From the NCBI GenBank assembly GCA_002914805.1, contig JXTB01000160.1:417029-481028 (forward strand): a stretch of 64,000 nucleotides of DNA. The letters run 5' to 3'. Both the position numbers and the translations under genes were made by a program. The first letter of the stretch is position 1. Each line of letters starts with the position of its first letter. This document shows positions 25,283 through 36,655 of the stretch, one piece after another. Source of the stretch: Parasponia andersonii (Eukaryota; Streptophyta; Magnoliopsida; Rosales; Cannabaceae). The notes under the pieces are model-generated. The model was not told where the DNA came from. It did not search any database and was given only the letters and a program-made list of their open reading frames with translations.

Positions 25283-26226
25283 CTGAAAAGAAATACGCAG
25301 AGATTCAGATATTGAGGATTTCTACTATGCTAACATTCTGGGTATTTATCCTAAAATTGTATTAAACAAACAAGTTTATTCCTAAATGGTCTACGGGTTC
25401 ATCAGAAAGTGTTCGAGCAGTTCGTCAGAAAGTGTTCGAGCAGTTCGTCAGAAAGTGTTTGAGCAGTTCATCAGAAGGTGCTCGAGCAGTTCATCAGTAA
25501 ATGAACTGTCGGTTCAGTAAGAATAAATTAGGGTATCAGACCCTAGAAATTCTTTTCATAGGATCATTTTTAAGTGATATCTAGTAATTCTACTCTACAG
25601 ACTGAAGAAAAAAAAAGAGTATAAGAGGAACAAATTTCTTATTTCACTTCGGTGAAATGAGTTTATTCTCAGATTGAAGTTGTTTTCAAGAATGAAAGAA
25701 ATAAGAGAAGACACTGACCCTTCTTCAGGAGAGGAAGTTTTGAGTCAATTCGAAACTTCGTCGGAGAAGAAGCGGTGATTGGAGCGACCTGGGAGATAGA
25801 ACGGTGCTAGGGTTCTGAGGATTTCTGAAGTTTTCTGAGAGAGAGTAAAATGAAACAGATGGTTTCTGATATTTATAACCTGGGAACCGTTAGATCGCAG
25901 CCGTAGATCAGAGAATTTGAATTTTAAATCTAAAGACGAAGGATTGCGCGGGATTTGAGTCTATCCGAAAAGTCAGGATTGTTTAAAATTTGAAAAGATT
26001 TGATTTTAAAAGTGACGGTTGCATCCATCAGGCTTCCTCGAATTTCGCTCTTAGCTATACAAGCTACATGTGTTCCATTCTGACAGAAAAAAGAAGATAC
26101 GCGTGATCTTGAGAGATGAGATTTTGAATCTGACGGATCTTCGATTACTCAGGCCACAAGTTTAAGTTGTGATATCACAAGGTCGCACGGTAATTGGAAG
26201 CTCCATTTCGTCCTAAAGAACTAATA
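25283..26226. other. Region between the antisense gene and the 3' LTR
   Basis: Non-coding. It should hold the promoter and 5' leader of the antisense gene. It includes the 23-bp minisatellite at 25398 and AT-rich stretches around 25570-25620, but I cannot point to a convincing TATA box. Confidence 0.5.
25398..25489. repeat. 23-bp minisatellite
   Basis: Four tandem units of the type ttcatcagaaagtgttcgag plus cag, with a few substitutions, then a degenerate fifth. It lies about 120 bp upstream of the start of the antisense gene, in its presumed promoter. Confidence 0.85.
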
Positions 26227-26241
26227 GAGCTGGGGGGCAAT
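26227..26241 (+). other. Polypurine tract
   Basis: agagctggggggcaat directly before the 3' LTR start; the purine run primes plus-strand DNA in LTR elements. It is short and ends in caat before TGTTG. Confidence 0.65.
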
Positions 26242-26454
26242 TGTTGTGCGGTCTAAAATCCTAAGGTCGCATAAGGATTATATGCGACCTCCTCCGTGAA
26301 GGTTATATGCGACCTCCTCCTTGAAGGTTATATGCGACCTCCTCCGTGAAGGTTATATGCGACCTCCTCCGAGTAGTTTGCCTTGTCAAACAGGAAACCT
26401 ACAGGAAAAAGGAAACCTACAGGGAAAGGGAAACTGAAGTATCCTATTTGTGAT
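26242..26454 (+). repeat. 3' LTR, truncated at an N join
   Basis: It starts with the same TGTTGTGCGGTC as the 5' LTR but ends at the N at 26455 after about 213 bp. It has four copies of the 25-bp unit (tatgcgacct at 26281, 26306, 26331, 26356) where the 5' LTR has two, and an extra short duplication around ggaaacctacagg. At least two single-base differences separate it from the 5' LTR. Confidence 0.85.
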
Positions 26455-26455
26455 N

Positions 26456-26994
26456 AAAAACACCATCAAATTCGACATTTTATTCATTCAAAAGTGAATT
26501 TTGTATCTGACAATTATTGATCTTAAAACAAATTGCAAAGAACTTCATTTAGTTTTTGCATTTCAAAAGTGAATTTTGTACATGACCATTATTGATCTTA
26601 AAACAAATTTCAAAGAACTTCGTTATAGTTTTTGCATAAGTGAAAAAGTACTTTCCCAAGTTCAAAAGTTTCATTCAAAAGAAAACTCATATATAGTTCT
26701 TCATTTAGACTTGGAAATGATCATTTAGGAGTTCTATTCTGTTTTTCTTATATTGTTTCATAGTTTGTTAAGTAATTTTTATAGTTCGTTCTATCTACAC
26801 CTCCTCAAAGTATAATTAGGTTTAGTAGCTCTGTTTTTATATCATAAGTGGATCTTATAGCAAAATGACCAAAATTTTGGCATTTTTTAAGTAAATATCC
26901 ATTTTTTTAAATGCTTTAAAAAAATGGCTAGGAAATAATTGTATATTCAAAGTCTAGAATATAATATGCTCAACACATAAACAAAGTTGGTATG
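26456..26994. other. Second copy of the insertion-site flank, without the element
   Basis: Matches 13302-13841 with scattered substitutions (for example aaag/caag near 26657, cattaag/catttag near 26723) and T-run indels. It passes through the insertion point uninterrupted: ttggtatgagatacc. It then continues to exon 2 of the dioxygenase pseudogene. It is most simply the other haplotype joined after an N. Confidence 0.82.
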
Positions 26995-28096
26995 AGATAC
27001 CAAGTATAAAATATATCGTTACAATTTAGCTTGGACCCAAAAACGAAGGAAAAAAATATTTTTGGGAAGACAGAACATGTAGGAATTTTATCAAATGAGT
27101 TAAGAACTACAACTGAATACTTAAGAGCAAATTAAAATCTTAGATCGTATACATATATATATACATATAATTATAATCAGACAACATATAATATGATAGA
27201 GTTTAATTCAACAGGAAATAAAGTATTTTTTTTCATGCCTATAACACAGAATTCTCCTATATTGAAATTGGATATATACCTGAATTACATCGCCTAGGCT
27301 GACCACTATTGTGCCTTGAATGGGAATAACTGGAATCCATTCCTTGTTCTTGCGAACCTCTAGGCCTCCAACCTCATCTTGGAACACAAAGGTAATACAA
27401 TTGGCATCTTCATGTTCCGTAATTCCATTGCTCTCACTTTCCGTCGCCGGAAAGTAACGAAGCGCTGCCATGAAATCCCAGCTCCGATCACAATTATAAA
27501 CCTTAAGGAAATTAGGAGGCAATCCCAAACATTCATTCAAAATGCTCTCCAAAAGTAAACCTATCTTGGTCAACTTCAAAAAGATGTCTTCCAACACTTC
27601 CCTAAAATAAATTAAAAGTCAAAAAAAAAAAAAAAATGAATGCACAATTCATTTTAAGGAAGTTTAATAGCTTGTTCAAGTGTACCAACGGAACTACATT
27701 AATTGAATATTATTACCAAGCACATAAAAATGCCAACTCGAATTTTCCTAACAAGAAACATACCTTAACTGAGGTGGGTTTTGTGGATAGACATTGAAAT
27801 TAGAGTCTGGAGGGAACATTAACAAGTACTCATTCTTATCTAGAGAGTGTTTTCTGGCTGCCTATTATAACCGGCTGGAAGGGGTGCATTTGACCCTAGG
27901 CTAGACTTGAGCTTTTCTTCATCTGGGTACCCGAAAATTCCTTGGAGAGTTCGAGGGCTTGACTCATCAAGCCAAGTGGCACCCCATGATTGGTGATTTA
28001 AAAGAAATCATACTCGGAGCAAGCTTGGCCTATAATCTCTATGACCTCATTCTTTTCATTCTCGAGATCAATGGTAGGAATGGGTGAGTTGGCCAT

Positions 28097-29448
28097 TTCA
28101 AAACCTTTTTTCTTATACTTCTTTGTTTATGTGTTTTATAGAATAGGATACGGATATTAATGTATATTATAATATATGGTAACATTTTTATTGTCAGCGT
28201 ATGCGTGAACCCACTTGAGATTCTTTTGTCACTATCCCATTCGTAACAATGATACCTTTTTTTGTCACTATCCCAGTTTTTTTGTCACTATCCCAGTTGT
28301 AACAATGATACTTTATTACTTTCACTATAATTCAGATTTGATGAGCTTGGATGCTCTTATACTCTGGTAAATAATTCGCTGCAGAAAAGACGTAAGATAG
28401 TTTAATTAATTCATTAGTATGCCTTTTTTTGAGTAGCGTAATTAGATATAGAGCATGATATTATAAAAGTTTGTCGAAACAACAATAACTTAATATATGG
28501 AAGATAATGTCGACTGTCACTTGATCCAAACAGCTGGTACCAACTACAAAAATTTGACTCTCTTCATTTTCCACCGAGATGGAGCGTAGCATATGCTATG
28601 AAGTCAAAGTCAGTTATTATTTTTATAAGGATAATCGATACTAATTTTTGTATTTAATGACAACATATATAAATTTATCGTATTAATAACCTTTAATCTA
28701 TTTATATAAATTTTAACACAATAATTAAATAATGATAACTTATATATCACGTAAAAAAAATTAATACAAAAATTAAAATATATAATAATATCCAATTTAA
28801 TAATTAGAGCTAAGAGGAAGTTTCAGCAGTCTAAACTCTATAATAGACTAATATAGTGTATATGATAAGAGGGAGAAATGGAAAGAATGAGAGAGTAGAG
28901 AGATTAATAGATGAATTTGCAATATGTAGTTGTTTGATAGGGTGGATGCTCCAAAAAGAACAGAGCAAATGAAGCATGTTCAAAACTAAATGAGCTTCTC
29001 AGACTGTCAAGAAAAATACTGTTAGATTTCAAAGACACATGATAGATTGATATGAACATCATGAGTTTTTCTGTAATAAAACCGATTGTTATTGATACTT
29101 TTTTTCTCTATTCCTTTCTCCATAATATTAGCTTAGAGAATAATATTAGCTTAGAGAAGGAAGATAGGAAGGAGTGCAATAAGTAATAAGCTTCAAATTT
29201 TCAATTTAAAACCAACTTTCAATCTCCTCTAATTTGGAAGGGTAGTTATTGTATAACTAAATTCTTATCCTTTCTTCTATTATTCTCTCCTATCAAATAA
29301 GGGAGAAGAATTTCGGTAGTCTCTCTTTCCTCTAGTAAAAAATACAAAGAAAAAATGTTGTTATTCCTCTCTAATCCCTCTTCCCTGGGTTATGTACGTC
29401 TCATTTTTTTTTTTTAAATCTTTGGTAGGAGTAAGACTATCCTATAAA
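28097..29448. other. Spacer between the two dioxygenase pseudogenes
   Basis: No gene. A 30-bp duplication around tttgtcactatcccag lies at 28225-28300. Purine-rich sequence with A/G-rich and T/C-rich arms spans about 28860-29380. No exon 3 for the pseudogene to the right was found here. Confidence 0.6.
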
Positions 29449-31036
29449 TTATTCGGCATAAAAGATGGCTAATATATATTTTTAGAAAGACGGAACATGT
29501 AGGAATTTTATCAAATGGTTTAAGAACTAAAAATGGACACTTACGTGCAAATTAAAATCTTAGATCATATATATATAGGCATAATTATAAACAGACAACA
29601 TATAATATGATAGAGTTTAATTCAACCAGAAAATAAAGTATCCTTGCATGCCTATACCCCAGAATTCTCCTATATTGAAATTGAATATATACCTGAATTA
29701 CATCGCCTAGGTTGACCACTATTGTGCTTTGAATGGGAAGAACTGGAATCCATTCCTTGTTCTTGCAAATTTCTAGGCCTCCAAACTCGTCTTGGAACAC
29801 AAAGGTAATACAATTGGCATCTTCATGTTCTGTAATTCTATTGCTCTCGCTTTCCGTCTCTGGAAAGTAACGAAGCGCTGCCATGAAATCCCAGCTCTAT
29901 CACAATTATACTCTTTAAGCTTTGTTTGATATATGAGACTAGGATTGGGATTGCTATAATTGATACTATACTCATATTTGATGCCAACTTGAGATTGTGA
30001 TAAATAATCCACAATCCTAAATTAGTCCTATGTAGGTGGGATAATTTATCTCATTCAAAAGTGTAAGATTATTAATCTCACACTCAAAAGTGATAAAATC
30101 CACATTTATTTTAATTTTTTTAGACTAGTGGGTTCATATTATAAATATTTTTAATATTTAAACTAATATAAAATAAATTTATTACGCACTCTAATAAAAA
30201 TTGAGTCCCACATTATAATATAGTACTAATTTAATCTAATACTATATCAAACATAAAATAATATTAAGTTTATCTAATCTAATCTAATGCTATAATTCAA
30301 TCCTAGTCTCTTATACGCAATCCCGAATATCCCGAATATGCTTTCACAATGCTCTCCCAAAGTAAACCTATCTTCAAAAACACGTCTTCTAATACTCCCC
30401 TATAACAATAAATTAAAAGTCACTTTACATTTTTTTTTTTTGAAAAAAAAATTTACAATTCATTCTAAGGAAGTTTAATAGCTTGTTCATGTAGTTTACC
30501 AAAAAAAAAATAGTTTACATTAACTGAATAATTGGTAGCAAAAAAATAAAATACACAAATTTTTTTTTTTTGGGGGTGGTGGAGGGAACATGGGATCCCG
30601 TCAATTAAACAAGTTGAATTATTCGAATTTAGGAAAAAATTAAATGCCAACTCAAATTTTACTAACCCGAAGAAAAAAAAAAGGTACCTGAGGTGGGTTT
30701 TGTTAAAGACATTAACATTAGGGTCCGGAGTGAACATTGACAAGTACTCAGTCTTATCTAGAGAGTGTTCTGGCTGCCTATTACCAGCTGGAAGAGGTGC
30801 ACTTGACTCTGGACTAGACTTGAGCTTCTCTTCATCTGGGTACCCGGAAAATTCCTTGGAGAGGTCAAAGGCTTGACTCATCAAGCCAAGTGGCACCCAA
30901 TGATTGGTGATTTGAAAGCAACCATGGAGCAAGCTTGGCCTATAATCTCTATGACCTTGTTCAATCATTTCGTTCTCGTGATCACCTTCTTCGAAGAGAG
31001 GAGAGAGATCAATGGTCGGAATAGTGAGTTGACCAT
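29449..31036 (-). pseudogene. 2-oxoglutarate/Fe(II) dioxygenase pseudogene, lacking exon 3
   Basis: Exon 1 (30688-31036) starts with ATG but has a 1-bp loss in the first six codons and about 4 bp lost where EYG is expected. The later part (SKEFSGYPDEEKLKS, LDKTEYLSMF) is still readable. The exon 1 donor has lost about 5 bp compared with the intact gene. Exon 2 is split: its start (30345-30399, VLEDVFLK) is cut off from its end (29694-29925, ITEHEDANCITF, with the HED iron motif) by a 386-bp MITE, and the NECLGLPPNF segment is gone. Intron 2 follows that of the pseudogene at 27280 closely until about 29449, where homology stops. There is no exon 3. It is a partial tandem duplicate, now dead. 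Confidence 0.82.
29930..30315. mobile_element. MITE inserted in exon 2 of the dioxygenase pseudogene
   Basis: 386 bp with 18-bp terminal inverted repeats: tatatgagactaggattg at the left, and caatcctagtctcttata at the right, which is its inverse with one mismatch. No coding capacity. It interrupts the homology to the paralogous exon. A diverged relative may lie at 55300-55650. Confidence 0.8.
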
Positions 31037-31840
31037 TTCAAAACCCTTTTTCTTAGATTTCTTTTCAGCATGTTTATGTGTTTCATGCAATAGGATAAGG
31101 ATATTAATATATTATATGATCTATAGTAACATTTTTATTGTCACTAACTAGAGCTTAGAGAAAGAAGATAGCAAGGAATGCAATAGGCAATAAATGTCGA
31201 ATTCTCAATTTAAAACCAACTTTCAATCTCCAAATTGGAGAGATTTTATGATAGAATTTCACAAGAATAGTAATTGTATAATCATTATAACCTTGCAAAG
31301 AAGTATGACATACCTCTATAATCCCAAAGAAGTATGACAATCCTTTTTCTTCTTTTGAATTGATTTCAGTTGGTCAAAGTCTAATCTCTCAAAAGTTACA
31401 GAAGAAATTTTATTTAAAATACTTCTGATTGGGATAATTAATAGCCAATGAGATAATTTACATAAGGCTAAAATCTCCCTCCCTTCATTTTTCGTCGACA
31501 TGGGACCAGCGACCCAGCAAACAGAAGAAGTTGTTCCATGTTCATCATAGTATTTGAGCCATTTAAACTGTGTAACCGATAGCTTATTACTTAAATAATA
31601 ATTTATTATAGTCCGTCTCTAAATTTTCTAAGTTAATGTTGCCAATGACTTTGAGCAAAAGCATTCTTCTACTCAAAACATTCTTCTATAAATAAATGTC
31701 CTGTTCAGAAGTTTCAGACAACCAACTCAAATCTGGGTTCCCTTTCTTGGAGCTCTTCTAAGTCTATTCAATTTGTAAAATTGTGTTTTAGCGAGTTCTT
31801 GCAAGTCTATTCAATTCTAATATTGTGCTTTTAAGTTTCT
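31037..31840. other. Non-coding spacer
   Basis: No gene recognised. Short stretches around 31150-31240 (caataggcaataa, aaaaccaactttcaatctcc) resemble 29170-29230, so this spacer and the one at 28097-29448 share an ancestor. Confidence 0.55.
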
Positions 31841-32494
31841 AGCTGCGGTGCCTATGGGAGTCAGCCACGATGTGCTATAGAAAGTGCACCCTTTGCAATC
31901 GTCTAACAGTTTGTCAAATCTTGGAGAAGGCACCACGACCATACTACATCGGATTAAGTGTCCAGTGTGGGGCCCATTCTCGAGCCTCGAACCGTGAGAA
32001 GGGTCACGCGGATCGCACGTGATCCCGGCATCGGCATGTGGGTCTTCCGAGTTTAAGGCAGAATCCATCACTGACCCCAAACGGCTCAACCGGACAGACC
32101 TCAAGTCCATGACAGCTGGCGGTCCGAGGCCCCAAGGGTCTGCTGTCTGGGAACGCCGACCCTCGCCTCAACTGGCNNNNNNNNNNNNNNNNNNNNNNNN
32201 NNNNNNNNNNNNNNNNNNNNNNNNNNNNNNNNNNNNNNNNNNNNNNNNNNNNNNNNNNNNNNNNNNNNNNNNNNNNNNNNNNNNNNNNNNNNNNNNNNNN
32301 NNNNNNNNNNNNNNNNNNNNNNNNNNNNNNNNNNNNNNNNNNNNNNNNNNNNNNNNNNNNNNNNNNNNNNNNNNNNNNNNNNNNNNNNNNNNNNNNNNNN
32401 NNNNNNNNNNNNNNNNNNNNNNNNNNNNNNNNNNNNNNNNNNNCAAATCTTGGAGAAGGCACCACGACCATACTACATCGGATTAAGTGTCCAG
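31841..32494. repeat. GC-rich unclassified repeat with an internal gap
   Basis: A sharp island of high GC in AT-rich DNA. A 51-bp word starting caaatcttggagaaggcacc is present at 31915-31965 and again at 32444-32494, directly after a run of 267 N (32177-32443). Either the gap edges overlap or a tandem or terminal direct repeat is present. On the minus strand ggttcgaggct resembles a pol III B box, so a SINE is possible, but no A box was found. The open frames here run into N and are not credible. Confidence 0.5.
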
Positions 32495-33818
32495 ATGTTC
32501 AAAATATGTTTTAAGGACACCAATATTTTCGTCCTTATCCTTTGATATAGAATTTTATTTTGTACACATTGTTGAGATAGTATTCCTACATTTAATGAGT
32601 TGCATTTGTAATTACGTATGTCTATTTTCCTATATTAGGAATAGTTATCAGACGTATTCTTTTATACCTACAATTTTCTAACAAGTTTACTTAAAAAGAT
32701 AGAATTAGATAACGACTGTAAAAACATCATTTATGTGCTTAGTTAATCCAAAAATCACGTATGTGCATAATCCAAGAATCATTATCTGTCATTAACATTT
32801 ACAGAATTCCCCTCTTATGCTATGCATCTCCATAATATCATTAGAGTAATAGTAATTATTACATTTAATAGTAATATAATTTTGGAAAGTCCAATTATCT
32901 TCTAGAAGGGTTGAATAAGTAGGTGTATATATATAGGAAATTTGATTTTTAATGGTAGTTTAAAAAAATTTTAAAAATCTTGGAATTTGAAATTGTTCTG
33001 AAAAAAATCCTGATTTAATTATAAAAATACTATTTTAAAAGTATTTAGAATAATTCTATTTTTTATTAATCGATAAGATACTTAAGGTAGGGAATCAAGT
33101 TATATGAAGTAATTTGATCAATTACTTAAACTTGATTAGTTACTTTAAGTAATCTAATTGATTATTTCGAATACTATTGAAAAATATCAATTTCGAAGAA
33201 AATGGAATTTTTTAAATATTTTGTAAAAGTATTATTTTTCTAAATAAATTAGAATTTTTCAAAAAAAAAAATTCATTACATCCAGATTTTTTTAACTTTT
33301 AATACTTTAGGCCAAAAATTTTGTAAGAGGTATACATATCACCTTTTGGGCTTAGAATTAGTAAATGCCCCAAATGATCCAATTAGATACCAACTGAAAG
33401 TAAATACCAAAGCTACCCACATCAAAACTCAGATTTTTTATAAATTGATGTTCATTTGTTAGTTAAGAGGTTTTTAGACATTTTTTTTCCCTTAATGTTT
33501 ATGACTTCCCGGAATTTCATAAAGTGAACTTTATGGCCATTAGCAGGAAATCACTCTTAAATTCTATATTTCTTTTTTCTCTTGTTATAACTATATATGT
33601 ACTCGGTACACTTTTATATATATAATTGTTGTGATTTTATCTATTACCCATATTAAAACCCAAAATTTCATATGAATTAAAGTACATTTGTTAGTTAAGA
33701 GGTTTTAATTTCTTTTAACTCCATGAATTCATGAAATTGCATAAAATAAACTTTACCATCATTAACCGGGGAATTGTTATCGAATAATGTTTTTTTTCTT
33801 TTGCTTGTGTATATCTAG
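32495..33818. other. Non-coding AT-rich DNA
   Basis: No gene recognised. A motif around ttgttagttaagaggttt occurs twice (about 33456 and 33688). Confidence 0.6.
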
Positions 33819-34303
33819 AAGTAGCAAAATAAGTCAAACCAAACTGGGCGGCCCAGGCTGGCCAAAAATTATTATTATTTTTTTAAGTTTTTAAATAAAT
33901 TTAAATATAAATCTTTTTCTAATATTTATAAATACACATTCTTTCACTTTTTTCACATTTTCAAACTTCAATCTAATTCTAAATAATTTTCTTAAGATTT
34001 TTATTTTAAATTTTTTTATCAACTATTCAACTTATATATTTTTCGCTTATTTAATTATATATAAATTTTTATTAGTAAGAAAAAAAACATAATATATTAT
34101 TTATTTTTTTTTATAAATTTTATTTTNAAACCGATTCAGGCCAATCTGACCTGCCGAAGAGCCCAGGCAGGCATATGGGCCTAGCTAGGCTCTACTTTCA
34201 AAATTCCAGGTCAAGAAAGCCCTAGCTCGTCTTCTCAAACGGGCCAGCCCGAGCTGGCCCGTTTTCCTTCCCAAGTCCGCTAGTCCGCCCATTTTGCCAT
34301 CTC
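33819..34303. mobile_element. hAT-like MITE (family H), copy 1
   Basis: GC-rich ends around an AT-rich core. The left end is gtagcaaaataag; the right end cattttgccatct is its approximate inverse. The core words cttcaatctaattctaaat and ttataaatacacat are shared with the copy at 52999. A single N lies at 34127. Confidence 0.65.
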
Positions 34304-36655
34304 TATCTATATCTATGTATGTACTTAGTATTTTTTTATATCTACTAATTCCACTAATAGAATTATTATTTTCGAAATTAGATATAATAAGCTCATAAAC
34401 GGATCCATTACGAGTAGGAAAATATCTATCGAACTCAAAAAACTTAATCTTAAGAATATTTTTTTCTTTTTAGAAAAATCTCGTAAGATTTATCAATCTC
34501 ATAAAGATATAACAATAATTGAAAAGATATCTACCACAATTTAAGATCAGGATATGGTACATATAAAAATGTACCAAGTAAACACATGATACACTAGGAG
34601 AAAAAAATAAATATACTATTTAATAGTGATTTATCGTTAATAGTTATAAAAGAAATAGAAAAACTTAAAAAAGAAATTAAAATCTTTAAGCTATAAATTA
34701 CTTAGGGGTCATCTCTAATACTAATATAGAAAAAGGGACATACATTACAAATTCTCTACAAAAATTTAATAATTTTAAAAGAAAAAGAGTGTTTACCAGT
34801 AACGTCGTACATTTAAGGTAGTCGAGGAATGATATTTTCATGAGAAATTTAACTAGATGTTCGCTTTTTAAAATTTTGCTAAGTAGATGACCCATTTTTA
34901 AATTTTATAGCAATATGTCCAACTTTTTTAAATCATAAGCTTTAGATTTTTGTGCTTCTGCATTTCTGTCCTTTTTAATAGCTTTTTTTATCATTATAAT
35001 TGTTCTCTCTCTCTCTACTATTACGTTAAAGCTCTCTCTACTATTTTTGTTGAAGCTCTTTCCCTCTTTGACCTCCACTATTATGAAGGTGGCATGAGAA
35101 ATTTTCAGGTTTCAGTGGTTTTGGGCTTTAGAATGGTATTCTCGATACAACATATTCTAATAGGGCAATAGGTGGACATTTAGCTATTAAGTTTGGATCT
35201 TGAAGATATATTAAGTTTTGGTCTAAATTTTTGTCATATACGTATAAGCCCCTATTTTTATGGTTTCCCATAATTTCTTCTGGGGTCCAAAAGAAAATTT
35301 TATTCCAAAACTTCAATAATCATCTAAATGAGAATCATTATCCTATGTTACAGGGGTTCATGGTAACTTGTCATACATGTCATAAGAGCCATACACCCAT
35401 AGTCAAACAAGATTTGGCTAGGTGTAAACTCCTCTAAGACTTTCCACACTTGGTATAATGTAGTCCTACTATAAGAGCCGATTTCTACTTAATGATTGTT
35501 TTTATCTTTTACATAAAAATTCGTGGCATGTGATTATTGACTACTTGGCACTATTACCTATGCTTATCCAAAAAACTTATGAATGTACAGGAAAGAATAG
35601 AGACAAAAGAAAGTTTTTTGTGTCTATTTCTCAAGTTGAGTAATCTCGTACTGAGGAGTTGGACTGATTATTAGAGCTAGAGTTTGTCAATTCTACCTTA
35701 GTCGGCCACGTGTTATTTTGATTATTTATGAAAGGTATGAATATATTTTCTGAATGGATAATAATTAGAAATTCAAGGTACCTATCAAATAAAGATCAGG
35801 TAATCATCTAAATTAATACTCAAAATCAAATAAACTAAGTACCCTATTTTGACTAAGTTACCCAAAATAATTATTTTTAATTATATAATTACTAGAGCTT
35901 TCTATTTATTAAATATCTCGTATTTGCCTATAAATTGGGGATATTCTATTCATTCGAGGACTATCTATCTTTTTTAGTACAGCCACTACTGAAATATATA
36001 TAACCGTCTTCTTTATTCTCTTATACAGTTTTACTAATTTTTTACTCTTCTACGAGGGACTCAAAACTACATCAGGGTTTGATCCCTGCAAAGAGTATAT
36101 TTAAGAAACTCTTATGAGTACAATCCTAATAAATTAACAATTTTTTTTTCTAGATACAAAATTACAAGTGGTCATGAACCCGTATACAAATTCAATTATA
36201 GAATTTGACATCTACAAAGTCCAAAAGGACATTTCATTCCAAAACTTCGATAATCATCTAAACGGGAATCATCATTATCCTACTGTTGATGCTCATTGAG
36301 GTGAAACAAACTCACCGTAAACAAGAAGAATTAAGCAATAACCTATCAAGCTTTTTCCTCTTTTTTCGAACGATGATTTCTCTTTTTTCTTTTTGAACAA
36401 AAATAAGTTGATTGAAGCGGATGATTTCTTATTTTATTGGTTCCTAAGAATCGGAAGATTAATCACACATAAGAAAGAATTATCAAAATAGAAACAAGAA
36501 AGAATAGTCTTACCTTAAGATTTATGGGACGGAGTGAAAATCTAGATTGTTAGAAGTTACAAAGATGTGGAAGAGAAATTTAAAAAAAAAAAAAAAAAAA
36601 AAGCAGCTAGGTAGCCCATGCCACTAATACTGTAATAGCATCTTAAGTCCTCTTC
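34304..36655. other. Intergenic with a possible LTR remnant
   Basis: No gene. A segment around attccaaaacttcaataatc (35299) recurs at about 36237. Between them, tttgcctataaattgggg near 35927, followed by a T/C-rich leader and actacatcagggtttgatcc at about 36065, looks like the promoter half of a worn LTR, but I could not find both ends. Confidence 0.4.

Larger units (their letters stand above)
13842..26454 (+). mobile_element. Ty3/gypsy LTR retrotransposon, Tat/Retand-like, defective
   Basis: Order: 5' LTR, primer-binding site, gag, protease, reverse transcriptase, RNase H, a second (plant Tat-type) RNase H, a 974-N gap, integrase C-terminus, an antisense spliced gene, polypurine tract, and a truncated 3' LTR. 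LTRs begin TGTTG and end CAACA. The likely target duplication is GTATG, the 5 bp expected for gypsy elements. The extra RNase H and the antisense 3' gene point to the Tat/Retand branch. Single-N joins at 14519 and 18307 make parts appear twice (859 and 1191 bp, apparently identical), so the true element is about 2 kb shorter than drawn, less the missing part of the 3' LTR. Nonsense codons, frameshifts and altered catalytic residues make it non-autonomous. Confidence 0.88.
13000..28096 (-). pseudogene. 2-oxoglutarate/Fe(II) dioxygenase pseudogene split by a retrotransposon
   Basis: Three exons match the intact paralogue at 36656-38455 one for one. Exon 1 (27764-28096) begins with ATG but is broken: a CAA-to-TAA type stop after EYDFF, at least two single-base frameshifts, and a missing segment after TIDL. 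Exon 2 (27280-27601, 322 nt, the same size as in the paralogue) is fully open and keeps the iron-binding H-x-D (HED) in GITEHEDANCITF. Exon 3 (13000-13281) keeps the distal THRV but has a 10-bp tandem duplication (acaaagggaa) and a 1-bp insertion after QEIGE, so three frames are used before the TAA. Intron 2 is interrupted by the gypsy element at 13842. Without it the intron would be about 0.85 kb. The family hydroxylates or otherwise oxidises small molecules in the cytosol. This copy cannot make a functional protein. Confidence 0.85.

Noticed and set aside
13842..26454. CRISPR-like reading of the 25-bp, 23-bp and 24-bp arrays
   Set aside because: The units are directly adjacent without unique spacers and the DNA is plant nuclear.
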